This document shows positions 11,017 to 23,338 of a stretch of DNA of 54,516 bases, in pieces. The stretch spans positions 316,206 to 370,721 of the forward strand of contig FN649747.1 in NCBI GenBank assembly GCA_000310025.1, read 5' to 3'. Under the pieces are notes generated by a model. The model saw only the letters and a program-made list of their open reading frames with translations, did not search any database and had not been told where the DNA came from. Made by a program: the position numbers and the translations under genes. The DNA comes from Ectocarpus siliculosus (taxonomy: Eukaryota; Sar; Phaeophyceae; Ectocarpales; Ectocarpaceae). Each line of letters starts with the position of its first letter. Within the stretch, counting starts at the first letter, position 1.

Positions 11017-14000
11017 CGTTGTTGTGGCGCCGGTCCTCCTGCTGCTGCTCTTTGTGCTGGCGTGCCTTCTTCTTGGTGGTCCACGTGTTCGAAACGGGAA
11101 TCGGCGAAGAACGCTCGCCCCCGCCACCGGCGCCGGCCTTCTTGCCGTGGTCGTTGACGGCGCGGGCTTCACGGGCCTTACTCGTCATGAACTCGGCCAT
11201 CGACGCACCGGAAGCGGGGTTGTTGCCAACGTCCGCCCGAGTGCTCGGGTTGGCAGCAGTTCCTGTCCTAGGCGTTGCAGGTGCAGCGGTGGCAGTAGCA
11301 GGCGTAGATGAGGTCGGTGTGGCCTCAGATGCAGCGGCGGTCTTGTCGCCATCATCGTTGTCGTTGGGATCAGCAACAGTGGAGAACGCCGCGGCCCGGT
11401 TAGGGGCGGTGGTGGCGGAGGAGGAGGACTTGTTGTCGGCGACGTCTCCGACGGTAGCGGTCGGGGCGGTGTTGGTCGTCGACATGTCCTTGGCAACGGC
11501 GGTGGCGGAGTCGCGTTCCCTGTTGCTCTTGGCGTGGCGGTTGTCCAGCTTCCTGCGAAGCTCAGGGTCGGTAGGCATGCTCGTCGCCGTAAGGTCGGCC
11601 TCCTTCTGTTGTTGGTTGTTTTGATATGTGCGGTACGTTGGAGGGGGGTAGAGAGAGAACGAGGTACAGTAGTCAGCGACTTCGTCATGCGAACAGCCGT
11701 ACAGGGGCAAATTTTCTGCAACATGTTCTTGTCGAGAGAGCTTGCGCGCCAGGAGGTGGTGGCTAGGGGCAGGTGATAATTTGCGTTTTGAATCTTTCGC
11801 TGCATCCTCCTGGACAAGATGTGCGTGGAACAAGTTACGGAGGAGTGCCGCTACTTGGGGGGAGCGACGTGTTCCGAAGACGGGCCCGAGCATTTCGCAA
11901 GCGCTACCACGGTCAAAGAAAAATCAACAATAGAAACAACCCTCCCTCGTGAACTACTGCACACTTGCAACACCGCCAGAGTTGATCATGACCTACCCGC
12001 CGCAAGGAGCTCGAGCCTGAGAAAGAGGTTACCCCCGAAACTCAACCAACATGTATGGATGTATCTCCCTCAGAATACGAAGATAACAACGCGTGTAGTA
12101 CCTGGTCTGCGGCCGCAGGGTCGGCCACCACGACAGACGCGGCCGTGTACCTAATGGTGTTTCGCGATTCTAGGGACCCTTGGCCCTCGAAGGCCACAAC
12201 CCCGTGCTTGTCCATCTGCGCATGTGCGACAACCAAACAGCAGCCGCAGAATCAGCAGCAGCAGAGGTCAGAGATATCGTTGTTGCTGCTGCTGCTGATG
12301 ATGATGAAGACGACAAAAATGTACGTATCGTATGCATACCCTTTCTTGTCTCAAGTAAGGCAAAGATGATGCAAGAACGGTCACGCGCAGAGGTCACCTA
12401 AACAACTTATCTAGGCTATACGAAGTGTACCATCGAGTTGTTTCCAGGCGACGCGAGTGTCTCGATGACAACATGCCGCGCGACACGCGCAGAGAACAAA
12501 ACACACACAGTGCCGGGACCAATTACACCGGGGCGAGTGGGACTACGTCTTGCCTCAGCATCGTCTTGGTTGGGCCAACTCAGTTTTTTCAGCAAGTGTT
12601 GGGACAGCATCGTGAGAGGAGGGGGGTACTCAAGGCAACCTACCGAACACATGGGCGCCGAAATCGTTGGCAGGTTGTGCAGTCATCGCCCTTTGTACTC
12701 ACCAGCGTGCCATCGAGGTGCTCGGGGAGCCACCTGGTCACTTCGAATTGGATGCTTCCGAAGACCCGAAGGATGGGTTGGTTGTCCATCTTGAGTCGAA
12801 CGGTGTTTGAAATGGGGCAACAGCGGCGCGCGCGCGCACGGGGGGGGGAGGTTGCCTTCATTGAAATTTACAGCTGAAAGGAACACCACGATGAAACAGC
12901 TACAGTACCGGAGGTATGGGAGAACCTTGAAACGTAGGCTGTAGACTACCTTAATCTACACCAGAAATGTTTGACAACAAAGTACACGATGGGATGGGTT
13001 TTCAGTAATATTGTAGAAGAAGTAGTTTCGACCTGTTAATATTGATGTGCACTTGCCTCCCTCCTCTTCATCATGACTGTCGGCGCGCGGATCGTCAACT
13101 TGGCCCCGGGGTGGACCTTCAGGGCAACGCCCATGGTGTTCATCGGGGCATGGGAGCGCACCACCGTGTCACCGGTAACGACGATCGTCTGTGTACGTAC
13201 GTCAAACACAAAAAAATGACGGGTCCGAGTGAGACAAAATTGTTGGAACGTACAGAAGGAAGAGCGAGACCGTTTCGGCGAAAATGCAACGAGTAATACC
13301 CATGACAAGGATTATGATATACCGCGTTTTCCCCTCAGACTACATGTCATGTGTATACATTTTTTGGATTTTTGTTTTCGTCCTTTTATTTTGGCGACAT
13401 GTATGATTTCGTGGTGGGACGTGTATTACGATTTTCAGTGTTGTAAGAGTACAACGCTTTTTAGTTGATTTTTCGTACAACTACAACCAACAATCCAGGG
13501 TCAGGGTAAACACAGGGCTTTTCCCTTCTTTTTATTTTAGTTTTCGTGCCCCACCTTCCTCCTGCGGTGCGTGCTGAATTTAAATATTTGGCCGTAGTCT
13601 ATCTTCGCTATACATCATATATTCGATATAGATTTTGATCTTCCTTCATCAGCGTTTTTCATGCTGCCCATCTCGACCCCTAACTTTCGCGAGGCACCGG
13701 AGAGGGTCATCCTGCATTTCTTGCAAGCGAATAGGTATATATCCCATCCAAGCAGCTAGCTGAGAATGAATACGTTCGCGCGCGTTGAAGAAAACAAGAT
13801 GATGAAATGAATGCATATATATATCCAACGGCCACAAAAAATGGGAAGTGCATACGGATGGATGATGTTGGCGGTGGAAAAACCTTGGCAAGGTGGACAT
13901 ATGTACTCACCTCTCATTCAACTGGAAGATAGGGAGGGATGGATCCATGACGGCAACATATGATAGGCTAGGATACCATCGTGGATCTCAACCACGCGGT

Positions 14001-14632
14001 ATGATGGGAGTCAGCGGATGATGCGGAAGCGGGGTGCTCCTTGTACGCACCACATACGTGTGGTCTCATTTTTTCATTTTTCGAAACGATGTCGAAGTCA
14101 ACCTGGCGATGAGTTTCGGAAAAAGAAGCTTGACTACATGCAGGTCCGGCCTGCACTCAGGCAGCAAGCACCGAGAAGGAGGATCTTGGTGGCGGGCGCT
14201 TCGCTTCGCAGCAGAGCCAGTGCCGGTGCCAATCTAGCAACTGGACCCCGGGATCGTACAGATAGGCCAACGACGCTCGCTTGTCAACGACGACCTGCCC
14301 ACACACACCACTGTCTCCAAAATGCTCCCAAGTCTTGAGACCACTGCTGCTGCTCTACAGTAGCTGTTGTTGAGACTAACCTCGCCGAAGTTCCAAAGAA
14401 CATGTCATCGAGGAGGATCAAAGAAGATCTCGTCTCTCACCTTCGGGTTGGCGCTACAGTCGATTGACGAGAGGATGGTGAGCGTGGTTCCGGCCAAGGT
14501 AGCCTTGGCGGGGATGTCGTCGCACGACCGGATCCACGTAGGTCCGTCGCCGAAGGGTCTAGCTTGGGTGCCCGGTATCGCGTAGGCGAGGAAGGCAAGA
14601 ATGCCGTACAGCAGCACCTTGGGAAGATGCAT
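9826..14632 (-). CDS. secreted protein with strand-rich exons and a poly-Asn exon (6-exon model)
   Basis: Reconstructed from splice sites: exons 14632-14441, 13188-13057, 12789-12703, 12215-12102, 11605-10349 and 9993-9826 (TAG stop). Each exon length is a multiple of three, so all introns are phase 0; the total is 649 codons plus stop. Intron 2 uses a GC donor (GCAAGT at 13056-13051). Residues 1-24 are a textbook signal peptide (MHLPKVLLYGILAFLAYAIP, then GTQA). Exons 1-4 are rich in alternating hydrophobic residues and glycines (VVTGDTVVRS, GAKLTIRAP, GSIQFE, GVVAFEGQGS), suggesting a beta-solenoid-like extracellular domain. Exon 5 is low complexity with Asn tracts and a basic C-terminal part; the last exon is charged and strand-like (EVSIDGTIVQ ... 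VVKVEDIF). I recognise no family. The exon 4-5 join is the weakest: exons 5-6 could be a separate gene, and a short exon at 12016 ending in a stop at 11993 is an alternative end. Confidence 0.5.
10820..11027 (-). repeat. (AAC)n/poly-Asn coding microsatellite
   Basis: On the plus strand this is GTT/TTG repeats. On the minus strand it encodes long Asn runs broken twice by the same HYSNGN peptide, so a larger unit (Asn run plus HYSNGN) has been duplicated as well as the triplet. It sits inside exon 5 of the minus-strand gene and stays in frame. Confidence 0.85.
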
Positions 14633-17229
14633 ACTTACCGCAGTGGGGTAGGTTCTGGCGCAGGAGAATATGTGGCCACTGTTTGGCTAGGGTCAGTCTC
14701 AAGAGCACAGCAGGTGTGCTCTGTAGGTGTGAGATGGATAGTGTTGATCTCATCTGGGGGGCAGAGGGCCGACCGCACCACAGGGATCGCCACCAGGGAA
14801 GAGCTAGAATTACGCGTCCCATCACGTCTGCTTTGATGTACATGCTCACCTGGTGAACAGGATCGGAGAGATTGTTGCCGTTCGTTCTTCCGTTCGTTCG
14901 ATTGCTGCTGCTGCGGACCGATGCGGACCGCAACAAATATTCCGCCCAGAAATAATCCACATACACGTTGCAGTTCTTCACCGACAATTCTGATGCTGTT
15001 GGTGTTAGCAGCGCTTCTGGTGGAGGAGTGGCGACGTGCCTGGGTGAGTGCTATTCGGTTGCTGCACGCAATCGTTGTACATGGGTGACATCGGGGACCG
15101 CAATGATCGTCTATCTATCTGCAGATTAGTCCTTTCGTTCTCCACGCGCATCACATTCCAGAAAAATAAAGAGTGTACCGGAATCACCGTTACCTGCAGC
15201 CAAATACACATCAAAAGACAAGGAGCACCCAGTAGCCCAACGGATACACACACGTACAACGAACCCGCCCTACCGGTCTCCTGCCCAGGATCCTCGGTAT
15301 GTTTCTTGCTGATCGAAAGCCGCCCCGGAACAGACAATACCCCGTCCTGCAGTTTCTACATCATGGAGCCTGGCATAGGATTCTCGAATTCTCTACGCTT
15401 CCTTTCGTTCCATGCGAAAGGATGATAACATTGACTGCGACGTTTATTCGGGAGAGGCGCGCGGGGGAACCGACGGTTTTTTATTTGAGGGGGGGGGGGG
15501 GACACGAAAAACGCAATTAATGCGTAGTCTAATGCGTGTATTTTATGTGTGGATCAAAATGGAGAATAAATATGCATACACGTGGGCAGTATGAATACAG
15601 CTGGCGTTTATTGGCGTGGTTCAGTGCTAATGGATATCAAACAGAAAGGCAGCTAACTGTACACGTACGTGGACGAGTGGACCAAGCTGGGGAGGGTAGT
15701 CCCTGATTCCTTTTCTTCGAAGACATCTATTTTATCGAGAAAAGCAAGGCTGACTGTGGGCAATTGGGGAGGTTGAACTGTGAGCGACTCGTGCTTGTCA
15801 TGAATGGATGGGATGAAGGAGATACAACAATACTAAAAATAGTAGAGGACACGCCCGCGAGCTGTCCATGCTGTTAGCAGTCTCGACGAGGAGTGCTGCT
15901 ACACGTCACCGTTGGGGGCATTCTGTCCAAAATAAATACCACAATATCATGCCGAACTTACTGGGAGCCAGGTCGACGCAGTCTTCAAAATATGTCGTCA
16001 ATAGATCGATGTTCTGGACATTTGTCAATATTCATTTTCACTCCTCGATCGTCTGCATTGAATTTGTTCCCTCGTTCGACAAGTTTCCCGAAGGTTCTAG
16101 CCGACCGGGGGCGGGCGGGGATTGACACGAAAATTGGCGGTGCCCGTCAAACCACCGTCGTCGTGTGCGGTTTCACTGTCCTCGGCGAAGGCCAAATATC
16201 TCTTCATGCAGGTGGTGGTACTTTCCTGGCAAGCTTCACATTCATTCAGGTTTATTTCGTGGAAATTGTGGAAAGTTCATGGAGGACGGGCAACAACCTA
16301 TCCCGTTGTTTAGTCTCAACTTACCATCAAACCCTGGCGTTTGCCATCTACCGCAATTTTCTTCGTGGAACTGGCGAAAAGAAAGAATATTTTATTTGCT
16401 ATCGAAGTGCAGCTCGATACGTTCTTTTTCCCATTCAGACCCGAACTATCGCCTTCCAGCAGCATGAAGATGTACAAGATTTACGTCCCACAGTAGAAGT
16501 TAGTTCGTGTTTTTCTTCCACGGAGTTTGAATCGAAGCATTCCGTGGAAAATGAAAAATGTATATGGAAAAGTAAATTCTGTAGTTCTCCACGGAGGAAG
16601 AGTTTCCAATGGGTTTCGGCCTGAAAGCAGTACCGCGGAAGTCCTGGAAACGCGCTGTAGAGAATGAATTTCGCCCTTTCCATCGAAGGTGCGCTTGACT
16701 CATCTGGAAGTTTCGCTTGGTTTCCACGGAAGATGAACACATATAGGGTGTGCCCTCGTCGTCGCTTATTTCGACTCTGCCTGATATCACCCACCGGGCA
16801 ATGCTTTCCGCCGATCAGGATTTTGCACCGATGTTGACCAAGAGGACCCTGCGCGCATTTGCCTACACGTTCCCTCCCTACCCAGGGTTCAATCGCTCCA
16901 CCCACAACGGTGCTTGCTTAGGCTTGTGACGTGTTCATACTCCTACGCGGGAGCCCGGTCTCGTGGAAAACGCGCGATCCCGCCGCGCGTACTCTGGGGC
17001 CAGGCGGCATCACTATTCCGCTCAGGGTTCCCTACAACCGAATGGATTTGTCCGGGTATTTATGAGAGAATATCCCGATCGTTGCACTTTGCGCCCAGAG
17101 TAGAACTTGCGCCCCAAACATCCACAAAGCTTGGAGAGCTACCACCGAAGCAGCCGATGTCAGTGAAAAATGTAGGAGAACATCTGGCATCTGGCGCTGA
17201 AAGAGATTCATATTTGGTTCGGCAGACGG
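14633..17229. other. intergenic stretch upstream of the secreted-protein gene
   Basis: The 5' part should hold the promoter of the gene that starts at 14632; I see no clear core element. A 243-codon open frame at 15893-16624 has no recognisable domain. A G-run lies at about 15489-15500. Confidence 0.4.
16250..16735. repeat. cluster of TTCCRYGGAA-type palindromes
   Basis: At least seven near-copies of a 10-bp palindrome occur within 480 bp: about 16256 (TTTCGTGGAAA), 16361 (CTTCGTGGAA), 16516 (TTCCACGGAG), 16540 (TTCCGTGGAAA), 16587 (CTCCACGGAGG), 16631 (ACCGCGGAAG) and 16722 (TTCCACGGAAG). Confidence 0.55.
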
Positions 17230-20200
17230 TTCACTCTCACATCCTAACACATTCTCGCCTCTATCCGAAGTCGTGGTTACACCGATCCCTTGTCCTCCGC
17301 CCCGCCATAGTCCTCCATCTCTTTCCAGCAGTACCAGACCTCTCTCAACGCCATACCCAGAAATTGTCCGCCTTCCCCTATCGTACCGTTCGAGGTGCAG
17401 GCGACACCCATCCCCACTCTACCGGCTCCAAGCTATCCAAGCTAAGGTCCGTCCAACATCTGCTTGGCTGCTCACAACGTCTGTGTTTGCAACCGCCGGG
17501 CGTTCCCTCGCCTTCCCCCACATCACACAAGTCTCGTCTCTACCCGAGCACCTGGCTGAATGGATCCCTTCTTCCCCACCCCAAGCCTAATTCATTCCAG
17601 CCCACCGGTTTGGCTTCAACCGACATCGCTCGTCGCCAAGCAAATACCTTCGCCCACGCTCCTCATGCCATGCCATCTTGCGCCCGGCTGGGCTCTTGCC
17701 TACACCGATCCCTTGCTATCCAACCCACGCTTCGCACGCAATCCTGACCTGCAACCGATATCGCTCTTCGCCACCAATCCGTGCCCCGAACCTTCTCCCG
17801 CCGCTCCATCTCGAGTGCAGCCGGATTCCTGGCTACGCCGGTTCTACACTCCCTTCTCCAGATATACAATCAACTCACGCCCAGCGACGCGAGGTACGCC
17901 TCCTTCTCCAACCGTTCTCTCGCAATGAATCCTGGCGTCCTACCGAGCGCCTCGCTACCCCGATTCCAAACCTTTCGATTCTTGCCTGATTTGCTCACTC
18001 CCACCTTCTCGCCGTCAAACCAAACCCCTCCCCGACCCTTCTCTCGCCATGCCATTCCGCGACCACCGGAGCTTCTGGCTAAACCGAAGGTTTGGTTCCC
18101 AATCCATGCCTCGTCCACCCACTCTTCCATCACCAAACAAAACCCACCCCCGGTCCTTCGCCCGCCATGCCATCTCGCGCCCAGCCGAGCTCCTGACTAC
18201 GTCGATTCGTTGCCTCCAGACCCATGCCTTGTTCACTCACTCTACCTTCCGTGGTATCGTTCCTTCCCCCTTCTCTAAACCCAACCCGTTGCTCGACCAT
18301 GCCATCTCACGTCCAGCCGAGCTCCGACTTACCCCAATAGCTTGCCCCGCAATCCTTCTTCACTCACACTCACTTGCTTCGCGTCCCTATACCTTCGCAA
18401 CCTGATGCCTCACCCTTCTCCCGCCATTCCATCTCGCGTCCGGCCGAGCTTCGACCTACCTGGATTGCTTGTCCCCCAACCCACGCCTTGTCACACACTG
18501 ACTCGCGTGGCGTCACTGCATTCGCCAACAACAGCCATTTCTCGAACCTTCTCCGGCCGCGACCTCTCTTATCCATGGCTCGACCGATTGCTGGCCGTCC
18601 AAGCCATGTAACGTGCACATTCTCTCATCTGAGCGGCATCCCTCCTCGCCGAGATATCTCCTTCCCCAATCATTTTCGTGCCACAAGATCTCGTGCCCCA
18701 ATGAGGACCCGTTTAGACTGAGTGATTGCGTTCCACCTCATCCATTATTCGTTCGGTGTCGCCGATGAGGCACCCCTCCTCACCAACCAATCCCTTCTGT
18801 AGACCTACCAACTTGCGGCAGCGGAGCTGTTGGTTCCTGTGATTTCTTGCCTCCCAACACATGCCTTCTTTCACTCGCATTAATCTGGGTGACATTCCTT
18901 CTCACCAACCAGATAATTTTCTTCACCCCCCTCCGGCAGTGCCATCTCGCGTCCAGTCAGGCTCCTGGCTCAACCAGTTGAATGCCTTCCAACCCACCCC
19001 GACTCCGCATCTACTCAATTGCCATCTTACGACCCGCCGAGCTCCTAACCACACCGATTCCGCGTTGGCCAAGTCCAGTGTTGTATACTCCGTCTCACCC
19101 ACGTCGATCGTTCTTTGCCAAACGAAGCCCGTCTGCAAACCGTCTCCCGCCATGGCTCCCGGCAACCATGGGCGAACCTCCTGGCTAGACAAAATGCTTT
19201 GCCAAGAATGAGTTCTCGTCTACTCGCCTCCGTGGGACGCCTTCGCTTCGCACCGATCGATCTCCTGACTACACCGATTCCTCGGCTCTCAACCTCGACA
19301 TTATTCACCCAATCGCACCTGCATGACATTCACCCATCTTCACAGCAACCCCTTCGCGAACCATATTGCCTACCGGCCGAGCTCCTGGAAAAACAAACTT
19401 CCTTGGATCCCTACCCATGCCTTCTTCATTCACTCTCAGCTGCTTCGAATCCCTCCTTGCCAACCCAACCGAGCTCACGGCTACATGGAACATTTGCTTG
19501 TTATCCCCAGCCTTGCACCCCTCCTGTCACCCGCGTGGCGCCCCTCCTTGCCAACCAACAACCTTTGCGGACACTGCTCCCGTGTCATGTTCATGACTAG
19601 GCCGACTCCTTGCCTCCGAAACGATGCTTTGTTCCATGACTGTCCTCTGCGTTGCATCCCTCATCGTCAAACAAATCGCTTCCGCAACCCTTCTCCCACC
19701 ATGCAATCTCGGGCCCAGCAAAGCTGCTGGCTACACCGATTGCTTGCCGAACTGACAGCGCTTTGTTCACTCACTCGCCCCTGCGAGGCACTGTTCGTCG
19801 CCCAACCCAGCCTTTTCCCAGCCCTTTTCCCGTCGCACCCGGTGCCGATCCGTGGAGTATCTTTCCTTCCCAAGCAATTCTTTGTTTGTGGCTAGACCGA
19901 ACACTTGCCGGTTGACCAATGCCTTGTTCACTCACTCCCATCTGCACGACATCTCTCATCCCCTACCTTCTCTCAACCTGCTCTGATATTACTCTCGTGC
20001 CCATGGCTAGACCGATTGCTTGCCACCGAAAGCATGATATATTCACTCCATGTCACCAGTATGACACCCCCCTCGTCGCTAACGAATCCTTTCTCCGACC
20101 CTGCTTCCAACAGCTAGGTCGCATGTAACGGAGCTTCTGGGTAGACGGATTCCGTCCCCCCGAACCAACGCCTTCTTCACTCAGACGAATACTGCGTGGC

Positions 20201-22250
20201 ATCCCTTCTCGCAACGATGTCCATTCCCTGACCCTCTCGCCAAGACATCTCGCGTCCAATCAGGCTCCTGACAATACCAACGGCTTGCCTCCCAACCCAC
20301 CCCAAGTCCTTTTCCCCTCAACTACTGCCGGTTTGCGTTCCGCCGAGATGCTGACAACACCGAATCTATGCCTCCCAACGCCATCCATATTCACTCAGTC
20401 TCCCCCGCGTGGATGAAAACCTCGTCAATCGACCTCAAAATATATGCACAGAATCACGTGTCTCCGACGCCATGCCATATTCACTCTCACCCACACCTAC
20501 GTGCCATCGCTCATCGCTAAATCAACCAAACGCCGACCCTTCTCCGACATTGCACTCTTAAGGCTTGCCGACCTCCGAGTCCTCGCCGATAGTTATCCCG
20601 CCGAGCCATTTCACGTCCTGCCAAGCTTGTGGCTATACTAGTTCCTGGCCTCCCATGCCGTCCCAAGTTCACTCACTCTCGTCTGCGTAGCATGTCTCCT
20701 CACCAAGTTGATCCCTTCCCCTTCGATCTTTCGCCATTCCATTTCACGTCCGACTGAGCTCTTGGCTATGGTGATTGCTTGTCTCCCACTCTTGTTCACT
20801 CACTTCCAGCCTAGTGGCATTGCTTGTGTCGCCAACCAACCCTTTCCCCGACCCTTCGCCCGCCGTGTCTTGTCGCGTCCAGCCGAAGGTCTGACTACAC
20901 GGCATTCTTGCCTCGTACCCCACGACCTTTTTACTTTCACATACCCGCGTGGGATACCTCCTATCCAATCGGACTCCTTTCCCGACCCTTTTCCAACCAT
21001 GCAATCTCGCGTCTAGCAGGGGGCCCTGGCTAAATCAATTGCTTGTCCCAACACGACCCATGTTCACTCACTTCGGGCTGCGTGGGATCAGTCATCGCCC
21101 AACCACTCCCTTCCCCAACCCTTTCCGTGTCATCCCATCTCGAGTCGGGGCGAGCCTCTGGTTAGGCCGCTTTTCCTTCTCATAACCCGCTCCTTGTTCA
21201 CTCAGGCTCACATGCCTCGCCTTGCCCCTCGCCATACCACCTCCTTTCCCCTACCCTTCTTCTCCATGACATCTCGCGTGTTCCGATTCTCTGTCTAAAC
21301 CAATTGCTTGCATCCCAATCCATGCCTTAGTACTCAATTCAAACTAGGTGGCATCCCCCTTCGCGCTCGCTCTTCCTTGACGCTTCTCCGGCCGTGCCAT
21401 CTCACGTCTAGCCGAACTGCTGGCTGTGTCAATTCTTTGTCTTCCAACCCAGACTTCAAAGTCACTCACTGGCGTCCGTGTGGCATTCATTCCGGCCAGA
21501 CTAATCACTACCCCCATTTCTCCTTTAGAAATCTCACGTCATGCCAAGCTCCTGGCTTAAGCGATTGCTTCCCTACCGGTCCAAGCCGTGCTCAATCATT
21601 CCCATCTGTGTGGCACACCACTTCACCCGACCGAACTGTCCTCCAACCCTTCTCCAACCATGCCATCTCGGGCTCAAGGCTAGACCGATTTCTCGCCGCC
21701 CACGCCAAGTTTTTCATACTCACTCTCACAATGACCTTCCCTCCTAGCCAACCCAACCGCTTCCCCGACCGGGTTCCCGCCGTGCAGTGCCCGTTAGAAG
21801 GTATCCTTGCCGCCGAGTCCGTGCCATGTTCACTCCGAAATTGTTTGTGTAGCATGTCTTTCTCGCCAATCCACATCCTTGCCCGACCGTCTTCCCGCCA
21901 TGCCACCTCACGCCCAGCCGATCTTCTGACTCAACCGATTCCTCGCCTCCCTCCCCGTGCTGCATTCACTCTTCGGCGTACTTCTTCGCCGAACTAATAC
22001 CTTCCACCGCATTTCTCCCGCCACGGCGTCGAACCTCCGGCCGAAGCCTAGCTACACCAATTGCTGGCCTTCAACCCCGAACTCTCATCCACTCTATGCT
22101 GCACGGCACCTGGGCTTGCCAAACCATCGGCTTTGCCTGCAATGGCGTCCGGCGTACAGCCCAGCTCCTGGATTCACCGATCCCCCCCCCCCATAGTTGT
22201 CCTCTCCATTACATTCCAACCGGCATGCCGGAGGCGGCATCGCTCCTCGT
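17230..22250 (+). repeat. diverged tandem satellite array, ~120-135 bp monomer
   Basis: A pyrimidine-rich monomer recurs about forty times. Its landmarks, in order, are CCATCTCGCGTCCAGCCGAG, CTCCTGGCTACACCGATTGC, TTGCCTCCCAACCCATGCC, TTGTTCACTCACTC, GCGTGGCATCCCTCCTCGCC and CCCCGACCCTTCTCCCGCC. The CCATCTCGCG landmark falls for example near 17669, 17806, 18049, 18170, 18302, 18428, 20867, 21000, 21132, 21398, 21530 and 21660, giving spacings of about 120-135 bp. Monomers differ strongly from each other, so the array is old. Open frames through it are by-products of its skewed composition. Confidence 0.85.
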
Positions 22251-22253
22251 TAA

Positions 22254-23334
22254 CCCTTATGTGACTACAGGCCGATTCAGCTCGTTCTCAGCTCCGATCA
22301 CTTTGCGTGCCGAAAGATCGCCGTTGTGCCTCGGCTAAGAGCAAAAAACATACATAGAGACCAGCAGGGAGACACAGGCAGCCCACCCCAAAAGCACGCT
22401 TATCAGCAATGCGCACAGGACTCACATAGCACAATACTATTCACCCATGCCTAATCTCTCTGACGTGGGGCAGATATCCTTTCCAGATCCAATCTACTGT
22501 CTACCAGCGGTCAAGATTCAAACGCAAAATACGGTATACATACAGCACCCTGAACATGTGATCAACCCGGTGCCGCATCCGCGTGGGAGAGCAGAGAAAG
22601 CGCACACCGGAGCCGATGCTAACGTACTGCCTCGGTGCTTGATGTTGTTGTGATTGCGGTGCGTGTGGTTCCCAATATTGGGAGTGAAGGGTGGTTCGTC
22701 TGCTGTGTGCAAAGTTTCGCTCAAAGGCAAGGGTTTTCGGGACTACAGCTCCGATCACAGCTCCGATCACAGCTCTCTATTTTGTAGTACAGAATAGTTA
22801 AATTTATCACGATTTTTTTGCATTTTGTGCGATAGTGGATGATGGTCTTGATTCTCTGATGAGCGGGCCGTTTTTTTGTCGATCTGGCGCTTCTGTGAGG
22901 CGGTTTCCCGTCAGCGTCTTCGCATCTAGCGCCGCTAGCATTTGCGCTTGCCGTATGCTCTGTCCAAGGATGAGGTGGAGAAGATGTGCCAACAGGTATT
23001 GCTTGCACAGGTACATCCTCTGTGCGGATGGTTGCTGTCGGAGACAGGCATGCACACCTGCTCAGAAACTACTGCTGCTGCTGTACAGCAGTCTATTTCT
23101 CTCCGCATAGCTGCTACTGCTGTACAGCAGTAGTACTACTACTGTACTCCTGTTCGTCACCCTTACATATACCGCGTCCCCATCCCTGTGAGCCCCACAC
23201 ATGGACCCACTGCTGCACCATCCTTGCCGCCGTGATTTACGGGTGTACACGCATGCTTGGAAGATCTTTGACCGCAGAGAGCCAGTTGTGGGGAAAAAAA
23301 CAAAACATTTCAAATTAACCCAGTCACGTAAGGG
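22254..23334. mobile_element. piggyBac-like non-autonomous element (TTAA target site)
   Basis: The left end reads TTAA then CCCTTATGTGACT (22250-22266); the right end reads AGTCACGTAAGGG then TTAA (23322-23338). The 13-bp terminal inverted repeats differ at one position and both sides carry the TTAA that piggyBac elements duplicate. The element is 1081 bp. It interrupts a satellite monomer, and the flanks on both sides are satellite, which shows it is an insertion. Inside are a repeated GCTCCGATCACA motif near 22747-22772 and CTGCTGTACAGCAG palindromes at 23075-23135. I find no transposase, so it would depend on a transposase supplied elsewhere. Confidence 0.75.
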
Positions 23335-23338
23335 TTAA

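Noticed and set aside
10667-11624. Long poly-Val and poly-Leu frames on the plus strand
   Set aside because: Antisense of the poly-Asn microsatellite; no domain and no splice context.
15893-16624. 243-codon plus-strand frame
   Set aside because: No recognisable domain or splice context; overlaps the palindrome cluster and may be open by chance.
16914-22338. Many Pro/Ser/Cys-rich frames on the plus strand
   Set aside because: Produced by the composition of the satellite monomer; none persists in phase across monomers.
22721-23055. Minus-strand frames inside the TTAA element as a transposase remnant
   Set aside because: No DDD catalytic pattern or Cys-rich C-terminal domain could be recognised.
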